Assembly (NCBI GenBank): GCA_028456385.1
Contig: JALNQF010000521.1
Span: forward strand, 1 to 25,154
Length of the DNA stretch: 25,154 nt
Direction of reading: 5' to 3'
Source of the DNA: Ophiosphaerella korrae
Lineage: Eukaryota > Ascomycota > Dothideomycetes > Pleosporales > Phaeosphaeriaceae
Shown: positions 21,811 through 25,154 of the stretch, piece by piece
Position numbering within the stretch: position 1 is the stretch's first letter
How the letters are laid out: the number at the start of each line of letters is the position of its first letter
Notes under the pieces: model-generated
Told to the model about the DNA's origin: nothing
Database searches by the model: none
What the model saw: the letters and a program-made list of their open reading frames with translations, nothing else
Made by a program: the position numbers and the translations under genes

Positions 21811-21937
21811 TTTAACTACCTTTCTACTTTTAGTTAGCGCTTAGTAAGCTACTAGGTATATATACCTAGTACTTACTTAGATAGCTTTATTTACTAATTA
21901 CTCTTTTTAGTTAATTATTAAAACTACCTTATTAAGT

Positions 21938-22620
21938 TATCTTACGTAAAGTCTACCTTATAATTTCCTTAGAAGTAGAGGTAAGAACTAGATTCTTATT
22001 ACTAGAGTTACGTTTAAGAATATAACGCCTAGCGTAGTAAAGAGTAGAGAAAGTAGAGAGAAGCTAAGAACTAGTTAGCTAGTTATCTAAAGAAAATATA
22101 AATACTTACTAGAGTAAGTTACTCTTTATAATAGCCTAGGGTAGGATTCTTAGAGCGCTATAGAGGATTACTCCTACTACTACTACTAAGCTAAAGACTT
22201 AGAATAGTTAGAAGAACTAGATAAGCTATAGTTAAAGTAGTATAACTAGTATAGCACTAATATAAGAAATATATAAGGGAAGTATAAGAGATATATAAAG
22301 AATAAAATATATAAGATAGGAGCTAAGATAGAATAGGTATAAAGAAATAAAAGTACTAAGTAAACCTATATAGTAAAATAAGCTATAGCGCTAAGTATTA
22401 GTATATTAGCGTATAGGCTCTAAACTAAAGTAAAAACAATACCTAAGTACTAGCGCACGTACTAGAGTATAACCTTAAATAGTAAGAAGTATAACTATAA
22501 TATATTAAATAATAGAACTATACTAGAGGAGTAAGTAGAAGGGTAATATATAGTCTTAGCTTTACCTAGACCTTAAGCTTACGTAATAGGTATAGTATAT
22601 ATATAGTAAGAAGAGAATAT
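21938..22620 (+). pseudogene. Unassigned decayed reading frame, possibly a Gag fragment
   Basis: Reading through TAA/TAG gives a coherent polar frame of about 225 codons, with a Gln/Glu/Leu/Lys-rich stretch (AKDLEQLEELDKL-like) near 22190-22250 and a basic Lys/Ile-rich stretch after it. It follows the LTR-like segment by about 130 bp, where gag would start. I see no zinc knuckle or enzyme motif. It loses coherence near 22.62 kb, where the opposite-strand copia integrase begins. With TGA nearly absent here, any frame can be read through stops, so the call is weak. Confidence 0.3.
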
Positions 22621-22629
22621 ATTCTACTT

Positions 22630-24735
22630 TTTTAAGATACTTAATATAACTTATATACCTAATAATATATATATCTTAGGGCTAGTTTATAATAAATTTA
22701 GCTAACTAGTTATTAGTAAAGTAGAAGTCTTACTATAGTTTTAAGTACTTATTAGTAATAAGTATCTAGCTTTTCTTCTTAGTAACGCTTTATACTTTAT
22801 ATAAGTAGAAGTTAATAAATAGTTTTTTTTCTAGTCTTTTATAACTAATTCTTAGTATATAGCTAATTTACTACTTTATTTTAGCTTTACTATATATATT
22901 ATACTAGACTATAGATACTTTTTTTATATATACTCTTTAAGCTTACTAAATAAAGTATTTAATTATAACTAGTCCTAGATAGCTAAGTCTCTTACACTAT
23001 AGTAGTACTAGTACTCTAATAGTCTAAGGTTTATAAGTATAGTATACTACTTAGTATATAAGATTATATAATAAATAATACTCGAGTACTTATTAAATAT
23101 AGATTTTAGTAAGGTATCTAATTATTTATTTATTAGGCTTATTTAGAGTTATTAGCTTAGATTAAGTATTTTACTATATTCCTCTCTACTAGAGTAGCTA
23201 GAAAGAGACTAGGTTATAAAAGATATCTAAGTATATAGCTACGTTATATAGAACTAGTTTATTTTCTATTAACTAGTTTTTTAGTATAAGAGTAAGAGAT
23301 CTATATCTTTTTACTTATATCTTTAACTTACCTACCTATATATAATTATTTAGCCTTAATAGATAATAGTTATATACATAAGTTAGGTTATTTATAATAT
23401 AGTAAGTTAAACTAAAGTCTAGGATAAAAGAATTCTAGAGAGAGTAAGTATTATAAGTATTCTTTATAGTTTTAGTAATAAAAGTACTCTTAATACTTAA
23501 TATTTACTAGCCTTCTAGTTAATCTTTCTAATAGATTTTAGTAACCTAAAGTAACTTAGTATATAGTTCTATATAAAGTTTTATTTAATACTTTAACTTT
23601 TCTTTTATTAGTCTTTATAAAGTTATATTATACTTACGTTTATAATTAATAAGCTCTTTTAGAGTTTTACTTAGAGTTTACTAATCTAGTACTTTATTAG
23701 GATAAATATAGTAGTAATTACTAAGTTTATAAAGTCTTTTATAAGCTAGGTATTATTTACTTATAGCTCTTTAACTTGTTATTTAGTTAATATTAGTATT
23801 ACTACTACGTGTACGTTAATTACAAGGTCTACTCTATTTATTAAGTAGCGCGCTATCTATAAGAGAGGCGTCTCTAGTCTTACTTTAAGTAGTATTACTA
23901 CTAGTAGTATAAAGTAAAATATTATCTACTATAAAAGTAGCTTTACGCCTCTTTATATTTAGGAGATAGTATACTATTATATACTTATAGTAGTATTTTA
24001 TTATCTTTCTCTAGTTTATACTAAGTAATAGCCTTTTATTATCTTAAAAGGTTATAGACTAAATTAGTACTACGTATTTAATAGCTACTAAAAAGTCTTA
24101 AGTAATTAAATTAATTTATAGTAACTCTACTACTTAATATATTTTAGCCTTAGTAGTAGTATAGTTATACTTAGCTATCTATATATCCTAATTTACTAAG
24201 CTTATTATAAGCTTAAGTAATTTAAGGTATCTATTATATATACGCTTTTACTTAATATACTTATCTACGCTAATAGTTTACTTTAGGTTTAATAGCTACT
24301 AACGTAGAGATTAGTTTAGTAAGTAGTACGTACGTAGTAGATATAGTAAAACTAAGGATTAGATAAACGTTATAATATACTAGAGACTTAACTACTCTTT
24401 TTTATACTTGTATTAGTTACTATAGTATTACTTAGCTAATATTTTATAGTATTTAAGGTCTTCTTTAAAAGCTTTATAACTAGTAGCTAAGAGTTTAGAC
24501 TACTACGTAGGAGTCTTAATACCTAATACTAGAGTATAGTTAGCTATTACTAGAGCTCTAATTAGTTCTAGTCTCTAAATTAGCTAAGTAAAGGATTCTA
24601 GGTTAATCTTATTCTAAATATTATATACTATGTATCTAGATTATAGTTAAATTATCTATATTATATAATCCTTATTAGTCTTTAATATTATAGTTAGATT
24701 ACGTTTAGTTATACTAGCTATCTTGTTTTAGCTTT
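22630..24735 (-). pseudogene. Copia-type gag, protease and integrase (decayed, truncated)
   Basis: One - strand frame holds all domains. Gag runs from about 24735, with a YKAFKEDLKYYK-like stretch near 24.46 kb. It ends with a zinc knuckle at 23714-23752: two Cys and a His read Tyr, spacing X2, X3, X4, followed by YYIYPNK. The protease has its Asp at 23417-23419, in a FILD-Phe-Ser-Leu-Thr-Tyr-Tyr context where DSGST and His residues are expected, and ends in a YNVAI..NLVSF motif. The integrase zinc domain has Tyr for His at 22979-22981, a second His-to-Tyr at 22955-22957, and Tyr for the Cys pair at 22901-22903 and 22892-22894. The catalytic Asp positions read Asn at 22811-22813 and 22751-22753. 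The third catalytic residue is not found. Everything else expected of copia Pol is absent. Confidence 0.75.
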
Positions 24736-24738
24736 AAG

Positions 24739-24959
24739 TTATAAGAAAGTAAGAGATTATTACTTTTTAGAGTACGCTTTAGTTAAAGCTAAGTATAGTA
24801 CTTAGCTTAATTTAAGAGTTATTAGAGAGCTACTAGAAGGTAGGAGATTTACACCTTTTTTAAAGATACTTATAGTACTACTAGAGAGTAAGAGAATAGT
24901 ACTTTTTACTAACGTGCGTAGAGCTACTAGAAAGTAAGAAATTAGTACTTTTTACTAAT
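24739..24959. repeat. Four diverged repeats of about 40 bp in the leader of element 4
   Basis: Related words lie at about 24739-24775, 24825-24863, 24876-24918 and 24919-24959. Each has a CTA(C/T)(T/A)AGA(A/G)AG(T/G)(A)AG-like start and a TACTTTTTA-like end. The last two are adjacent. They lie just upstream of the copia gag on its own strand and may belong to its LTR. Confidence 0.55.
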
Positions 24960-24970
24960 ACTCTTTATAG

Positions 24971-25018
24971 TGCTTAGCTTAATACTTAGCTTAATACTTA
25001 AGTTAATACTTAAGTTAA
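24971..25018. repeat. Four tandem 12-bp repeats
   Basis: Consecutive units are TGCTTAGCTTAA, TACTTAGCTTAA, TACTTAAGTTAA and TACTTAAGTTAA. The changes are T/C- or G/A-type except C/G at one position. This is a small minisatellite in the leader/LTR region of element 4. Confidence 0.9.
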
Positions 25019-25154
25019 TAAAAGTAGATACTAGTTTACTTAACTTAGTTAAGGTAGTAAGACTCTTAATTATTAGATTTAAAGGAGGTTATAGTAGTTT
25101 AATAAAAAGGCTTTTTTGTAATAGCTATATAAGGGCCTTATTAGAGAGGGATAC
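25019..25154. other. Right edge of window, probably LTR or leader of element 4
   Basis: No gene is recognised. A GGCCCTTATATAGC word on the - strand (25124-25137) resembles a TATA region suited to transcription into the copia gag. No LTR end can be fixed because the second LTR is missing. Confidence 0.35.

Larger units (their letters stand above)
21602..21937. other. Non-coding flank right of element 3, LTR-like
   Basis: This is the continuation of 14052-14558 across the element 3 insertion. It contains a TATA-like word and a strong palindrome (both listed separately). A purine run precedes TATAAAG. No coding frame is recognised. It may be the 3' part (U3-R-U5) of an LTR in + orientation ending near 21810, but this cannot be shown without a second copy. 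Confidence 0.4.
22630..25154 (-). mobile_element. Element 4: truncated Ty1/copia-type retrotransposon, reverse strand
   Basis: This is a different superfamily from elements 1-3. The gene order along the - strand is gag, protease, integrase, the copia order (integrase before RT). Integrase similarity stops near 22.63 kb, inside the catalytic core, and no RT or RNase H follows, so the element is 3'-truncated. The right end passes out of the window. 24736-25154 is leader or LTR with several short repeats. Confidence 0.75.

Noticed and set aside
22630..24735. A host protein-coding gene on either strand in the right-hand third
   Set aside because: The only convincing motifs are copia Gag, protease and integrase. 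Other long readable frames depend on ignoring TAA/TAG and have no family support.
1..25154. Alternative genetic code (TAA/TAG read as Gln), suggested by in-frame stops at Gln positions
   Set aside because: Many TAG codons fall at Trp positions, Cys and His read Tyr, and catalytic Asp reads Asn. These are all C-to-T/G-to-A changes and fit RIP, not codon reassignment.

Overview
The window is a graveyard of fungal LTR retrotransposons that looks heavily mutated by repeat-induced point mutation (RIP). It is very AT-rich, and CpA and TpG are strongly depleted in favour of TpA. Almost every reading frame is cut by TAA or TAG at positions where the families carry Gln or Trp, and Cys/His positions read as Tyr. 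CpG is still common, so this is CpA-directed change rather than CpG decay. This points to an AT-rich, gene-poor compartment (repeat island, subtelomere or centromere flank) of a filamentous ascomycete. I see no host gene, tRNA or rRNA. The calls rest on reading through the TAA/TAG codons and recognising domain motifs.

Layout. Element 1 is a Ty3/gypsy chromovirus on the + strand. It fills 1-4992 (gag, reverse transcriptase, RNase H) and resumes at 12020 (integrase, chromodomain to about 13.7 kb). Element 2 (4993-12014, - strand) is inserted in it, with two 427-bp LTRs and a CTAGA target duplication. Element 3 (14564-21596, + strand) has two 443-bp LTRs and a TCTAT duplication. It lies in non-coding DNA downstream of element 1, perhaps an LTR. 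Elements 2 and 3 are the same chromovirus family in opposite orientation. Beyond 21.8 kb lie an unassigned decayed + strand frame, then a Ty1/copia-type element on the - strand (gag, protease, integrase), cut off near 22.6 kb and running off the right edge.

How the parts work. Elements 2 and 3 each keep one uninterrupted-by-indel gag-pol frame of exactly 5433 nt: Gag with two zinc knuckles, a long linker, protease, RT, RNase H, integrase, chromodomain. Both also carry, between pol and the 3' LTR, a second gene on the opposite strand that converges on the end of pol. It encodes a six-cysteine zinc-cluster-like module followed by a Lys/Leu/Ala-rich, coiled-coil-like tail, with a frame change between the two parts that both copies share, best explained by a short intron. 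This antisense gene is the most interesting item in the window.

Other items worth reading are a perfect 60-bp in-frame tandem duplication at the edge of the element 2 insertion, different repeat architectures in the U3 regions of the two LTR subfamilies, a tripled chromodomain-tail repeat in element 1, and a near-perfect palindrome at 21784-21810.
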